This document shows positions 44,037 to 53,989 of a stretch of 64,000 bases of DNA, in pieces. The position numbers were made by a program, and so were the translations under genes. Positions within the stretch are counted from its first letter, which is position 1; each line of letters starts with the position of its first letter. The DNA lies in the NCBI GenBank assembly GCA_964645005.1, contig CAZXYS010000001.1, forward strand, positions 158,753-222,752. Direction: 5' to 3'. Source of the DNA: CAZXYS01 sp964645005 (GTDB lineage: Bacteria > Bacteroidota > Ignavibacteria > Kapaibacteriales > UBA2268). The notes below the pieces were generated by a model, which did not search any database, was not told the DNA's origin, and saw only the letters and a program-made list of their open reading frames with translations.

Positions 44037-47000
44037 ATGAAAAAGCTGCTGCTTTTGTTGAGTCTGTTATTACCTTTTAACATTTCAGTTATAAATGCTG
44101 AAGATGGTAAGAACAACGGAGATGAGTTGTTAAGAGAATCAAAGTTTTTCGACATAACTCAGCCGGGTAACACAAGCTTCCCCAGCCCCTTCACTGAACT
44201 TGATAATCCAAGCACAAAGCCTGGAGTTACCACCGGTTATTTTTTTGTCGACAGTGAATCGGATATTGAAGATAACTGGAGACCAAGACCAATAATAGTT
44301 GATACCACTGAAGACCCAACAAATTGGTACAGGATTTTGTCCGGCCCCCGGCAAGTGAAAGGTTCCGATGGGAATTACAGGACTTACTGGGAAGAACATT
44401 AGGGAGAAGGGCTGCGCTTCTTCAGGAATCCGGCATTACCTGAAAATCCGGGACCAAATCGTAACTTCTTTCTTGACTTAAGCAACAGTTCTTGTTCTGA
44501 TTGCCATACTGACTCTACCGATGATGCGATCGCCGGACCTATCTCCATAAAATTCCCATTTTACTTCAACGGACTGCGTTTTGACAGTTTCTATGTCTCG
44601 ACTAACGGAATAATTGCGCTGACCAACAGGCGTTATTATTACGACGACAACGGAAACAGAACAATACCTGATGATTCAAAGACCGGCGCTTATGACCCTA
44701 TGAGCAACGACTGGTTCGCCCGTGATAGAGATATGGATGCTTATAATGACGGCTTGACTGATCCAACAAAAGATAATTACGGGTACAAATACTCTGTATG
44801 CGGCGGAGATCCTTTAAGCAGGTTTGGAGGTATACGCAAAAGGACTTTGAGTACCCCCGAAGATAATGACTTGAGCAATCTGGGTAATTTTGCACAGGTA
44901 ATTGCACCGTTTTGGGGAGATATGCATCTGTCGCAGTATGATGCACCTGATAGAGTTGTTGATGACCACGGTAAGGTGTATTATAAACGTTATGATGACA
45001 GTGATGAACTGTTAATTTATATCATGAACATCTCACCAGTGAGAACCAAATATAATCAACTGGGACAGGAATATACGGCAAAAATGGATATAAGGCTTGG
45101 AGATAACAATTATGCTTCGGCATCAGCGCAAATAAAGCTTAATGGTGCTGACAGCAGCATAACTTTTACCTATGAATCTTTCATCGGAAATGTTGTAATT
45201 CGTGGGCGTGGTTACGATCCCAAGCTTATATTCCGCGCAAGTACAACCAGTGGTGTAAGAGGTTTCGCTCGTCATGTCAATTATGGACAGAGTGGTGGTA
45301 CCAAGCACCCCTGGGCAAATTACTACGAGCAGTTGACTCATTATAGCAATTGTCTGAAATCATTGGAAGTAAGTCATCCTTCTAACTATCTGGCAATAAA
45401 ATTTAAACAATGGAAAAATACATTAAGAACTGTTGATATACAATTTCGTGTACGTAGTAAGGATTCGACAGAAGGGCTTGATTTTGCTCCCGAAGGATGT
45501 ACGGATTGTTTGATAAAAGATCCCAGGTATTTTGAGATGTTAGCCGGTCATGAACGTCTCGGCGCTATACAGCCCGTAGGATTGATACAAAATCTCTCGA
45601 ATAATATACAGGGTCAGGGAGGTATTAACTTCCAAGAGCAGGATTTGAATTTCGGTGCAAGATTTACTATCAAGAATCAGGCAACCGAAAGATTGCTTTA
45701 TAGCAAATATGTTCCCATTGACAGCACTTGTCTGGCATTGCCGGATTCATTGTCACATTTGTGCGATGGCGATTCCACCACCAGCGTCCGTTATGTCAAG
45801 GTATATAAAGATAAGAATGGGGATTACGAAACTTCGGAGTACTATCCTCCGCTGCCGGATGACTATAACGGCATTCCACCTTATAAATTTGTAGAGGTAG
45901 TATTTCCTCCTTTTATCCCAAATGAATATCTGCCCAATCATGTAGGACGCTTGCAGGCGACGCTCTCAGTAGAGCCACAGGATCCTTCCACCGGTGAAGG
46001 CTTTGGCGATGAATGGCAATTTGATGATACCGCAAGTGTAGTGCTGTTCTCCATGAACAGGCTTAATGAATTCAAGGATGATGTAACTCATTATCATTTG
46101 ATTGGTAACAACGCAATACCTTCGACGCTGAAATGGGTAAACATTGATGCGGAAGCAGCAGACGGCGACGATGTTTCACACCATCCGTTGCCTCCAAGAG
46201 GTGAATATCCGGCGACCAACAATCTTGATTTTAATTTGGATACAAATGATATTGATTTTACTAAATTCCATCTAAACTCTCCTGTGATAGAAATGAACCG
46301 CATGGATCTTAAGGGAAATGATAAATCCAGCGGTCAAAGCGATTATGCAGGAGATGAGATACGTTCGTTCCCTATAAATCTACTCAAAGGTGAACCTGCT
46401 TATGATGCTGTTATTTCGGTTTCCTTGCAGCGAACAGCTAAACGGAGAGACTGGCCCCGTGGCTGGAGCGATAACATGCTGATAGGTATCGAACCACGCC
46501 CATTCATAAATGGTGATGAGCTGTCCTGGATGGGGCGCTATTGGAATAGCAGGAAGCTCGACTGGGAGGCTGCCGCTTCCTGCTATCCCGATGAGCTAAG
46601 GATCGAATTGCTGGCTCCGAGCCCGGATGGCGTACACTATATCACCAATCCGGATGAAGAAAGATGGACACTTCATCCCCGCAGAGGCGGTCTGGAGCCC
46701 GTAACAACCGAACCTGCATATAGATTATACGGTTCTAATGGGCATTTCACAGGATTTTTAGAGTCCGATCCCGACTCATCACTGAATCAAACTAATTGGA
46801 ATAACTTTCAGGGCGGTTTAAGGAGCGACATTTACGACGACGGAATAGACGAAGAATTCCAAAAAGCTTACGTAGAAATTCCCGATACTTTCATCAATGC
46901 TGCAAACGAAGGTGCCAGGAACTTCCGCTTTAGAATAAAGGTTCACGCAAGCAACGACCGGAAATGCCCCACCTGCATACCCGATGACGACGATAATTTC

Positions 47001-48877
47001 TATGTGGATAATGTTAAATTGCACAGAAAATGTGGGTGTACGGATATTGAAGTTTCCAAAGTTGATATTAAATGGCCCTACACATGCGTGCCTGCTACTC
47101 AGGCTGAGAAAATACCGATAGAGGTTAAGCTGAGTAATAATACATCAGTAATGGCACCGCAATATTGGGTAAAAGTCAGAATATATGAGGGAAATCCTGA
47201 TTCAATCCCGCCAGAGAGATTCGCAATCTATTGTAAAAGGGAACCAATTCCATTCCACAGGGAAAGAGAAGAAGTAATCGAATTTATGCCAAAATGGAAT
47301 GCCCGAAGGCATGGCGAAGGAAAATTTTTAGTTGTAGCCAACATCATGCTTTCAGGCGGTGATCTTGAAAGATTTAATGATACTACCTATAAATTAGTTG
47401 AAATTAACTACTGTGATGTTTTTGCTTATGATTCCTACACAAATCCTAAAAATAATGTTGAAGATAAGCAATTCACAGGTTATTGGGGTGGTGGGTTAAA
47501 TTTGCGTGGATATAACTACGGCGGTATGGGAAGCATAACTTCTGTCTACCCGGAATATTATGAAACAAAATATATATGTGGTGATCACGGAGGCTCCGGT
47601 AGCGGGCAGATAGCCGTAAAATTTGAGCTTGTCAGGTCGGATACTATCAAAGGTTTTCAGGCGTTTTACGGAAGGCTGAGTGGTAACCCGAATAATGTAT
47701 CTCTTTCTCTTTATACTGATAATGGGTATGACCTGCCGTCAACATTAATTCCCGGTTCCGTAATATACAGGATTCGCGGATACGATGACTTAAGAGATAC
47801 TTTCAGATTCGATCATTATGTCACACATTTGTATGATGATCCTATTGTTTTGCCTCGCGGCACTTACTGGGCTGTCATAGGTCAGCTTGACGAGGAAGGA
47901 ATTGAGCTCGGAGCCTCAAAATCACGCATGGGCATGAGGACAACCAACTGTTACGTCCAGCCAATTGTTACCCAGACAAAAGAAATCGGTCAAAAGGGTA
48001 CTCATTTGATGATACATGACGTTTTCAGGAAGAGGATCAACATCCAGGGAAGATATTATTCAATAAATGAAAACTTTTTTGCTATGGAAAATAATTTCAG
48101 AAGCGGTAATTGGAAACCATTCATGCCAACAGAAGGCAATCCTGCTTATGCTCACTTAGATCACTTCGGCTCTGTCGATGACGGAAAAACCGTTACACTG
48201 TCAAGAGGCGCATGGATCCCAATGTTAAGACCATATCTTGGCGAAAAGAGTTCCGGAGGCTATTGGATACCGGTAGAACTCACATCCTTCGACGGTGTCA
48301 TGAGCAAGGATAGAATTGACCTCATGTGGGAAACCGCATCAGAGAGCAGCAATTTCGGCTTTTACGTAGAAAGAAGACTAGCAACGGATAATCCAAACGC
48401 CGAGTGGAACAAAATCACATTGGTCAAGAGTAAAGCGGGAGATGGCGGCAATTCCAACACCCCATTGAGCTACACATACAAGGATTACGATGTGATGCCA
48501 AAGACGACATACCAGTATCGCCTGCGCCAGCTTGACATTGACGGCACAGAAGATTGCGAATGTTCAAGAGTGATTTCAATTTATTACGATCCTGATTATG
48601 CTATAGCGCTGAATCAGGTCGCGCCCAATCCTTTCTCTGATATGACGAAGATCATCTTCACCATACCGGAAAGGCAGCATGTAAGATGGAGATTCTTGAT
48701 ATATACGGGAATATAGTTAAGTCAATAGTAGATAAGGAACTTTCCTTAGGCACACATAGCACATACTATTGGGAGGGCGTCGACAACAGCGGCAGAAAAG
48801 TCAGCAGCGGCACCTACATTTGCCGATTAACCGCCGGCGATAATGTCAGGACGAGGAAAGTGACGGTGGCGAGATAA
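44037..48877 (+). pseudogene. Broken tandem paralogue of the giant T9SS protein
   Basis: Aligned by eye, this region is collinear with the gene at 39017 over its whole length, but two lesions interrupt it. The first 121 codons (signal peptide MKKLLLLLSLLLPFNISVINA onward) end at TAG 44400-44402, after YWEEH. The same frame then continues with GEGLRFFRNPALPENPGP, matching the intact copy. A second lesion near 48684-48686 loses one base inside the sorting domain: RQHV continues as RWRF and stops at 48716, while the correct ending (MEILDIYGNIV to RTRKVTVAR) is in another frame to 48877. The CXXCH motif (CSDCH) is kept. GGGAG precedes the ATG. Sequencing error could explain one lesion, less easily both. 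Confidence 0.8.
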
Positions 48878-48883
48878 GCACAG

Positions 48884-49025
48884 GTAGGACAGACCTCCGG
48901 ACTGTCAACAAGCAGCCCATCTGGACTGTAAATTAGCGTAACAACTTAAGTTCTACCAAAAGTAGTATGACAGACCTCTTGGTCTGTCAAAAAGGGGGAG
49001 GGGTAGCACAGACCTCCCGGTCTGT
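48884..49025 (+). repeat. Cluster of GTAG-flanked REP-type hairpins
   Basis: Three hairpins each follow the tetranucleotide GTAG. They are GACAGACCTCCGGACTGTC (48888-48906, GTAG at 48884-48887), GACAGACC-TCTT-GGTCTGTC (48969-48988, GTAG at 48962-48965) and ACAGACC-TCCC-GGTCTGT (49008-49025, GTAG at 49003-49006). A decayed fourth copy (CAGCCCATCTGGACTGT) lies at 48913-48929. A GTAG tetranucleotide 5' of a hairpin is the signature of REP sequences moved by RAYT (TnpA-REP) proteins. No RAYT gene is in the window. Confidence 0.75.
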
Positions 49026-49108
49026 CCCCAATCCCTGCCAATTTTTTTATTTCCCGCATATTTCATATATTAATTCCAAAAACATTTCGAACAAAAATCA
49101 GAGAGAAC

Positions 49109-49456
49109 ATGGCTGAAGAAACACTATTCACAAAGATCATCAACAGGGACATCCCTGCGGACATCATTTACGAGGACGACGAGATGGTCGCTTTCAAGGA
49201 TATCAATCCACAGGCGCCTTTCCACTGCCTCGTGGTCCCGAAAAAGGTCATCCCGACAGTCAACGACATCCGGGAAGAAGACGCGCCGCTTATTGGCAGG
49301 CTATTCCTGACTGCAAAGAAACTCGCCGCGGACAACGGACTCTCCGAAGACGGCTATCGCCTCGTCTTCAACTGCAATCGGAACGCCGGGCAGGAAGTTT
49401 ACCACCTCCACCTGCACGTCCTCGGCGGCAGGACATTCCGCTGGCCCCCCGGTTGA
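49109..49456 (+). CDS. HIT (histidine triad) family protein, HinT-like
   Basis: 115 aa, the size of HinT-type purine-nucleoside phosphoramidases. The histidine triad is YHLHLHVLGGR near residue 99, preceded by FNCNRNAGQEV. The start TLFTKIINRDIPADIIYEDD and AFKDINPQAPFHCLVVPKK are typical of the family. It hydrolyses adenosine phosphoramidates and acyl-adenylates in the cytoplasm. The protein ends RTFRWPPG, as in bacterial HinT. It has its own terminator and lies between the REP cluster and kdsD. No strong SD; AGAGAG lies upstream of the ATG. Confidence 0.93.
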   Translation: MAEETLFTKIINRDIPADIIYEDDEMVAFKDINPQAPFHCLVVPKKVIPTVNDIREEDAPLIGRLFLTAKKLAADNGLSEDGYRLVFNCNRNAGQEVYHLHLHVLGGRTFRWPPG

Positions 49457-49474
49457 TATAATCACAAATTCACC

Positions 49475-49520
49475 AAAGCCCGGAAACAAATTTGGCGCAG
49501 TTTCCGGGCTTTTATATTTT
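49475..49520 (+). terminator. Terminator of the HIT gene
   Basis: Perfect 13-bp stem AAAGCCCGGAAAC (49475-49487) with GTTTCCGGGCTTT (49500-49512) around 12 bases, then a T-rich run to 49520. It sits before the kdsD start and argues against the longer kdsD reading frame that begins inside it. Confidence 0.92.
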
Positions 49521-49551
49521 TGTAAATACTCAATTTACAAAAAGGAGAAAA

Positions 49552-50520
49552 ATGGACAGCAAAATAATAAACGAAGGCGCAAGAGTCCTGCAGGAAGAAA
49601 TCGCAGCCCTCGAGCGGCTCAAATCCAACCTCAACGGCAAATTCGAAGAGGCAGTCAAAACCATCAGCGAAGCCGGCAAAGTCATCGTCACCGGCGTCGG
49701 CAAATCCGGCATGATAGCACGCAAAATAGCAGCTACCCTGTCCAGCGTAGGCATCCCTGCCGTGTTCATACATCCCGTCGATGCTCTGCACGGCGACCTC
49801 GGCTTGGTAAGCGAGAACGACGCCGCAATCATGCTCTCGAAAAGCGGCAGTACCGAAGAGATAGTACGTCTCATACCCTACATGAAAATGCGAAAAGCGA
49901 AGATCATAGCCATCGCAGGCAGCAAGCAATCGCTGCTAAGCAGATCCTCTGACGTAGCGCTGAACGCCTCCGTCGAGCGCGAAGCCTGCCCCTTCAATCT
50001 GGCGCCTACCTCGAGCTCGCTCGCTGCCCTTGCTTTAGGTGATGCCCTTGCAATGGCGAGCATCAAGGTCACAGGTTTCAACATGGAAGACTTTTCCCGC
50101 CTGCATCCACTCGGGCAGCTCGGCAGGAACATCTCCATGCAGGTGAAGGACATAATGCATTTCGGCGAAAACCTGCCGCTGATCGACAGCGACACCTTAT
50201 TCCGTGAAGCCGTCATAGAAATCTCCGACAAAAAGCTCGGCTGTGTCTGTGTAACTGAAGGTGATGAAAAATTAAAGGGAATCATCACCGACGGCGACGT
50301 CCGCCGCATCTTCCAGCGCTTCGAGGATTTGAACCATCTCAAAACCACCGACGTAATGACCGCCGACCCAGTCACCGTCACCGATGAGACCTATCTCAGT
50401 GAAGCCCTCGCACTCATGGAAAACCGCGAGAGCCAGATAGCGGTCTTGCCCGTAGTTGACGGCGGCAACAAATGCATCGGCGTCATCCGCCTGCACGACA
50501 TAATCCGCAGCGGTATGTAG
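49552..50520 (+). CDS. kdsD: Arabinose-5-phosphate isomerase (KdsD/KpsF family)
   Basis: 322 aa. It converts D-ribulose 5-phosphate to D-arabinose 5-phosphate, the first step of KDO synthesis for lipopolysaccharide. An N-terminal SIS sugar-isomerase domain (about residues 25-165) shows VIVTGVGKSGMIARKIAATL, HPVDALHGDLGLV and MLSKSGSTEEIV. Two CBS domains follow (about 195-320: GIITDGDVRRIF, then GVIRLHDIIRSG). The start at 49552 is chosen because AAAGGAG lies just upstream; the TTG at 49492 falls inside the preceding terminator. KdsC, KdsA and KdsB are not adjacent. It could be another SIS-CBS sugar isomerase, but the match to KdsD is strong. Confidence 0.92.
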   Translation: MDSKIINEGARVLQEEIAALERLKSNLNGKFEEAVKTISEAGKVIVTGVGKSGMIARKIAATLSSVGIPAVFIHPVDALHGDLGLVSENDAAIMLSKSGSTEEIVRLIPYMKMRKAKIIAIAGSKQSLLSRSSDVALNASVEREACPFNLAPTSSSLAALALGDALAMASIKVTGFNMEDFSRLHPLGQLGRNISMQVKDIMHFGENLPLIDSDTLFREAVIEISDKKLGCVCVTEGDEKLKGIITDGDVRRIFQRFEDLNHLKTTDVMTADPVTVTDETYLSEALALMENRESQIAVLPVVDGGNKCIGVIRLHDIIRSGM

Positions 50521-50543
50521 CGCCGCCCGCATCCCAGCCCCAT

Positions 50544-50591
50544 CATTCCAGCGCTCCAGCGTTGGAATGCATAACTGACGCTCCAGCGTCA
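50544..50591. repeat. Two hairpins with a CGCTCCAGCG-type core
   Basis: CATTCCAGCGC-TCCA-GCGTTGGAATG (50544-50569, one mismatch) and TGACGC-TCCA-GCGTCA (50576-50591, perfect) share the loop TCCA and adjacent GC bases but have different outer stems. They lie between convergent kdsD and the rodZ-like gene. Confidence 0.7.
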
Positions 50592-50665
50592 TCCCAGACA
50601 CAACTAAAAACCCGGGCACAGTCGTTTATATAAATTCGTAATTGAATAAGCCCCGGACCAGAAAA

Positions 50666-50683
50666 GAAATCCGTTAGGATTTC
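50666..50683 (-). terminator. Possible terminator hairpin of the rodZ-like gene
   Basis: Perfect stem GAAATCC/GGATTTC with a 4-base loop, followed on the minus strand by TTTTC. It starts 15 bases after the stop codon at 50698. It may alternatively belong to a dispersed intergenic repeat. Confidence 0.5.
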
Positions 50684-50697
50684 AACGTTTGTAGAAG

Positions 50698-51615
50698 CTA
50701 TTGCACATCCGGCGGCGGCTTCCGTATCGACTTCTTTTCCTGTTCAATCTTAAAGTCTTCAATAGGTTTCGGACGCTTTTTCTTTTCCTTCTTCTTTTTT
50801 CTTTGACTCGATTCCCATGGTTCCGAAGAGCTTACCACTTTATCCTCGGTAATCTTGATATTCCTCACGACAGTACCCTTCTTGCCGAAAGGCTTGAGCT
50901 TCTCGTCATTACGGAAAAATTCCACTGCGCCGGCATTCCCCAGCGTGAGAATAAAATACTTATCCGCATTCCATGTTTGTTCCATGCCGGGTCCCAGCAG
51001 CAGTTGTTCCGAAGTTTTACCGTCAATATCAATACGCATCCAAGAGGAATCCTGCGCCGCAGCTCGCAGCGTCAGGCTGTCCGGCTCTTGCTCGAAGAGA
51101 GAGAGCAGCCCTTTGTCTTTTTTCTCCTGGATAACAGCGGTGTCAGGTTTACCTGCTATTTCGTCGGGGTCGAGCACCTGGTCGCTTTCGCCGTCAGAGA
51201 AAAATACGAAATATATCAAACCGCCGCAGGCAAGGATTATTGCGATATACACAAGCAAATTAATAAGATTAGCCTGTGCATACCTGCTTATCGTGCTTTT
51301 CTTCAATCCGTCAATATCAATTTTTGTGGATATTTTCTCTTTTTTCTCAGGCTCTTGCTGCTGTTGGACATCATTTTTCCCCTTCGGCTCGGCAAGCTGT
51401 TCCATCATTTCCGGGATATCTTCCTCACTCAATCCCAAAAAATTAAGATAGGTCTTCAGGAAAGAGCGGGCATACACTTTAGGCAGTCCGGCAAACTCGC
51501 CACGCTCCAGCGCTTCAAGGACGTGGCGCCGGATCATGGTTTGCTCGCTGACTTCGTCAATGGATAAATTCAGTTTTTTTCTTGTTTCATACAGTATTGA
51601 GCCAGGGTTGTCCAT
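50698..51615 (-). CDS. RodZ-like helix-turn-helix membrane protein
   Basis: 305 aa. The N-terminal HTH_25 domain (about residues 5-70: ILYETRKKLNLSIDEVSEQT, IRRHVLEALERGEFAGLP, YARSFLKTYLNFLGL) is typical of RodZ. A membrane segment (about 118-136) leads to an extracytoplasmic beta domain (about 170-265, DUF4115 type: SLTLRAAAQDSSWMRIDIDG, then NAGAVEFFRNDEKLKPFG). The last ~40 residues are Lys/Glu-rich. RodZ links MreB to the cell-wall elongation machinery. mreB is not in the window. Convergent with kdsD. ATG at 51615. Confidence 0.85.
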   Translation of the reverse strand: MDNPGSILYETRKKLNLSIDEVSEQTMIRRHVLEALERGEFAGLPKVYARSFLKTYLNFLGLSEEDIPEMMEQLAEPKGKNDVQQQQEPEKKEKISTKIDIDGLKKSTISRYAQANLINLLVYIAIILACGGLIYFVFFSDGESDQVLDPDEIAGKPDTAVIQEKKDKGLLSLFEQEPDSLTLRAAAQDSSWMRIDIDGKTSEQLLLGPGMEQTWNADKYFILTLGNAGAVEFFRNDEKLKPFGKKGTVVRNIKITEDKVVSSSEPWESSQRKKKKEKKKRPKPIEDFKIEQEKKSIRKPPPDVQ

Positions 51616-51844
51616 AAAGAATCACTTTTGTAATTGCAATTTGTATTATTTAAGTTTTTATTAATAAAAATATATTAATGTTTCTTAATATTTTATATAT
51701 ATAAACAATTTTTGCGAAAAAACAAACAAAATCTGTGCCTTATTTTACTTTGTTGCACGTTTCTTATTTCGTAACTTGAATTTTTTTAATGGAAGATTTT
51801 AAAAAATAATTAAATTAGCGATCATAACTGCATCGAGAGATATA

Positions 51845-52918
51845 TTGATTTTAGCGCTGAGTTTGTTAATCCTTTCTATAATCCCGGGATTGACATATTC
51901 CGCTGACAAAGACAGCGCTTCTACACATATCGCCGCCAACCATCCATCGCCCGACACATCCGACATTCTCGCTAATCCCGACAGCAACGCTTTACAAAAA
52001 AGACTGTCTGCAGAGGAATTCATCTATGCAGACACCCGCCTTCATACTTTGAACGGGTCTCTGCCTTACGAAACAACAAAACTAAAGACAGTGCCCTCGC
52101 TCATTGTGGGCGGCTTCTATGCCGGAATCTTCTACTTGCAGCACGACCTGCAAATGAACACTATCTGGGAAGAACAGGGCGACTTCAAATTTTTCGAAGA
52201 CGGCAAATACGCGCTTTACTCAGATAAAGCCGGGCATTTCTTCGGGACATATTTCACTTCCTACATAGTTCGTGAAACAATGCTCTACACCGGCATGAGC
52301 TGGGAGATGTCAAACATTGTTTCAACTTTTATCGGACTTGGATATTCTACTTATATCGAAGTCCTCGACGGTTACGGCGAGAACTGGGGTTTCAGCCCGT
52401 CGGATTTTTATTTCGATGTGGCTGGCGCCGGCTTCTATCTCGGGCAGCATTTCATCCCGTTTTTGCAAAATTTCACGCCAAAATTCATGTACATCCCCGC
52501 CGAGTGGCACGGTGAGCACGGCAGGAAAGAAGCCGAGTTTTTCATCGACAACTACGGGAATCACACACTGTGGCTTTCCGTAAATGTCGAAAACATGCTG
52601 CCTGAAAGCGCAAAGGACTACTGGCCCGATTGGCTGGAACTGAGCTTCGGCTATGCTGCGAGAAATCAATGCACACCCGGCAGCGGCTGCGAAGATTGGA
52701 AGGGCGAGCCCCACTACAATGAACACGGAGATGTATTTGTTTACGGCGACCAAAAATACATCCTGGCGCTGGACTACAATTTGGTGAAGATGCTGCCGGA
52801 CGATGGATATTTCTGGAATTGGCTGAGGCAGACTTTGAATTTCTTCAAGCTGCCTTCGCCGGCAGTGGAATTTGGGGATAAGACAAGGTTCTATCTTGTT
52901 TACCCTTTTAAGTTTTAG
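51845..52918 (+). CDS. DUF2279-like envelope protein
   Basis: 357 aa from TTG 51845; no ATG exists at the start, and the frame stays open for about 16 codons upstream, so the exact start is uncertain. A hydrophobic signal segment (LALSLLILSIIPGLTYSA) is followed by a linker and a core with SLIVGGFYAGIFYLQHDLQ, YSDKAGHFFGTYFTSYIVRE and YSTYIEVLDGYGENWGFSPSDF, typical of DUF2279 proteins of Bacteroidota. Conserved acidic and His residues (DKAGHF, EVLDGY) could be functional. The C-terminal half is beta-rich and ends in an aromatic stretch (TRFYLVYPFKF), hinting at outer-membrane location. Function is unknown. Confidence 0.7.
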   Translation: MILALSLLILSIIPGLTYSADKDSASTHIAANHPSPDTSDILANPDSNALQKRLSAEEFIYADTRLHTLNGSLPYETTKLKTVPSLIVGGFYAGIFYLQHDLQMNTIWEEQGDFKFFEDGKYALYSDKAGHFFGTYFTSYIVRETMLYTGMSWEMSNIVSTFIGLGYSTYIEVLDGYGENWGFSPSDFYFDVAGAGFYLGQHFIPFLQNFTPKFMYIPAEWHGEHGRKEAEFFIDNYGNHTLWLSVNVENMLPESAKDYWPDWLELSFGYAARNQCTPGSGCEDWKGEPHYNEHGDVFVYGDQKYILALDYNLVKMLPDDGYFWNWLRQTLNFFKLPSPAVEFGDKTRFYLVYPFKF

Positions 52919-53006
52919 TGTTTACTGTTTACAGAATCGGAAAATATAATTAAATTAATTTTTCGATTGTAAAATTTTCTTTATATTAATCTTTTTAATT
53001 TTAACA

Positions 53007-53882
53007 ATGTTTAACCTTATCGGAAAGAATTTGAGCGGAAAACAAGCTATAACATATTGGAAAAGGGTCGATTACGAAAATAACAACGGCAGCCATGATT
53101 TAGCGCCGCTGCTAACCAATTATAAATTTGATCTTTACGTACAGCCAAGTATAAGCGTAATAATACCGGTTTATAATGAAGAAAAGATAATTGGTAAGAC
53201 ACTAAGATACTATACAGATGAGCTGAAATATAAATATAGTTTCGAGTTGATCGTAAGCGATGGCGGAAGCAAGGACAGAACTGTTGAAATTGCCGAAAAA
53301 TACGCCGACAAAGTAGTGAAACACAATGGAAAAACAAGACAAAATATAGCTCAGGGCAGAAATCGCGGCGCTGAAGCAGCTTCCGGTGATGTGCTCGTTT
53401 TTATTAATGGCGATACCCGCCCTGATGATCCCGAGACTTTTTTCAAGATGATAAAGCAATGGATGGATGGATTTGACGCTGACAAAAGCGAGTCCGCAAT
53501 TGCCTGCCATGTAAAGAGTTTCCCCGAGGAAACCACTTTCAAAGATGATATCTTTTATTCATTACATAATTTATATGTTCAGTTGTTAAATTCTCTTGGA
53601 TTTGGTATGGGAAGGGGAGAATGTCAGATTATCAGAACCGATATATTCAAAATTGTAGGCGGGTATGACGACAACATAGTAGCGGGTGAGGATTTTGATC
53701 TGTACCGCAGGATCAACAAGATAAGCAAAGTAAAATTCTCAAAGCAGTTAAAAGTTCTGGAATCACCACGCAGATTTAGAAAGCAAGGTTACATAAAGAC
53801 AATTTTTCTTTGGACAATTAATGCCGTTTGGGTAATTTTATTTGGCAGATCGATTTCAAAAGAATGGGAAGCGGTCAGATAG
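53007..53882 (+). CDS. Family 2 glycosyltransferase
   Basis: 291 aa. The GT-A domain shows ISVIIPVYNEEKIIGKTLRY, LIVSDGGSKDRTVEIAEKYA, ARN-type GRNRGAEAASGDVLVFINGDT (with the metal-binding DxD equivalent NGDT near residue 136) and VAGEDFDLYRRI. There is one C-terminal hydrophobic segment (about 258-280) that may anchor it. This is the pattern of inverting glycosyltransferases that use nucleotide sugars or polyprenyl-phosphate acceptors. The donor cannot be told. Neither upstream nor downstream neighbour is a glycan gene. ATG at 53007, no obvious SD. Confidence 0.85.
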   Translation: MFNLIGKNLSGKQAITYWKRVDYENNNGSHDLAPLLTNYKFDLYVQPSISVIIPVYNEEKIIGKTLRYYTDELKYKYSFELIVSDGGSKDRTVEIAEKYADKVVKHNGKTRQNIAQGRNRGAEAASGDVLVFINGDTRPDDPETFFKMIKQWMDGFDADKSESAIACHVKSFPEETTFKDDIFYSLHNLYVQLLNSLGFGMGRGECQIIRTDIFKIVGGYDDNIVAGEDFDLYRRINKISKVKFSKQLKVLESPRRFRKQGYIKTIFLWTINAVWVILFGRSISKEWEAVR

Positions 53883-53989
53883 GGTCAAAAAACTAATTAG
53901 TTGGTTATTTTAAAAGTTTTATTATTTATATTATTTTTAACCAGACTAAAGAACATAATTTGTTGAACATTTATTAATAAGGTCTTCCC

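Noticed and set aside
44400..44402. In-frame TAG as programmed readthrough or selenocysteine/pyrrolysine-type recoding
   Set aside because: TAG is used as an ordinary stop elsewhere (for example sites after kdsD), no recoding structure was seen, and a second independent lesion near 48684 points to decay.
49492..49551. Longer N-terminus for KdsD
   Set aside because: The upstream TTG lies in the HIT-gene terminator, while ATG 49552 has a clear SD and matches the family start.
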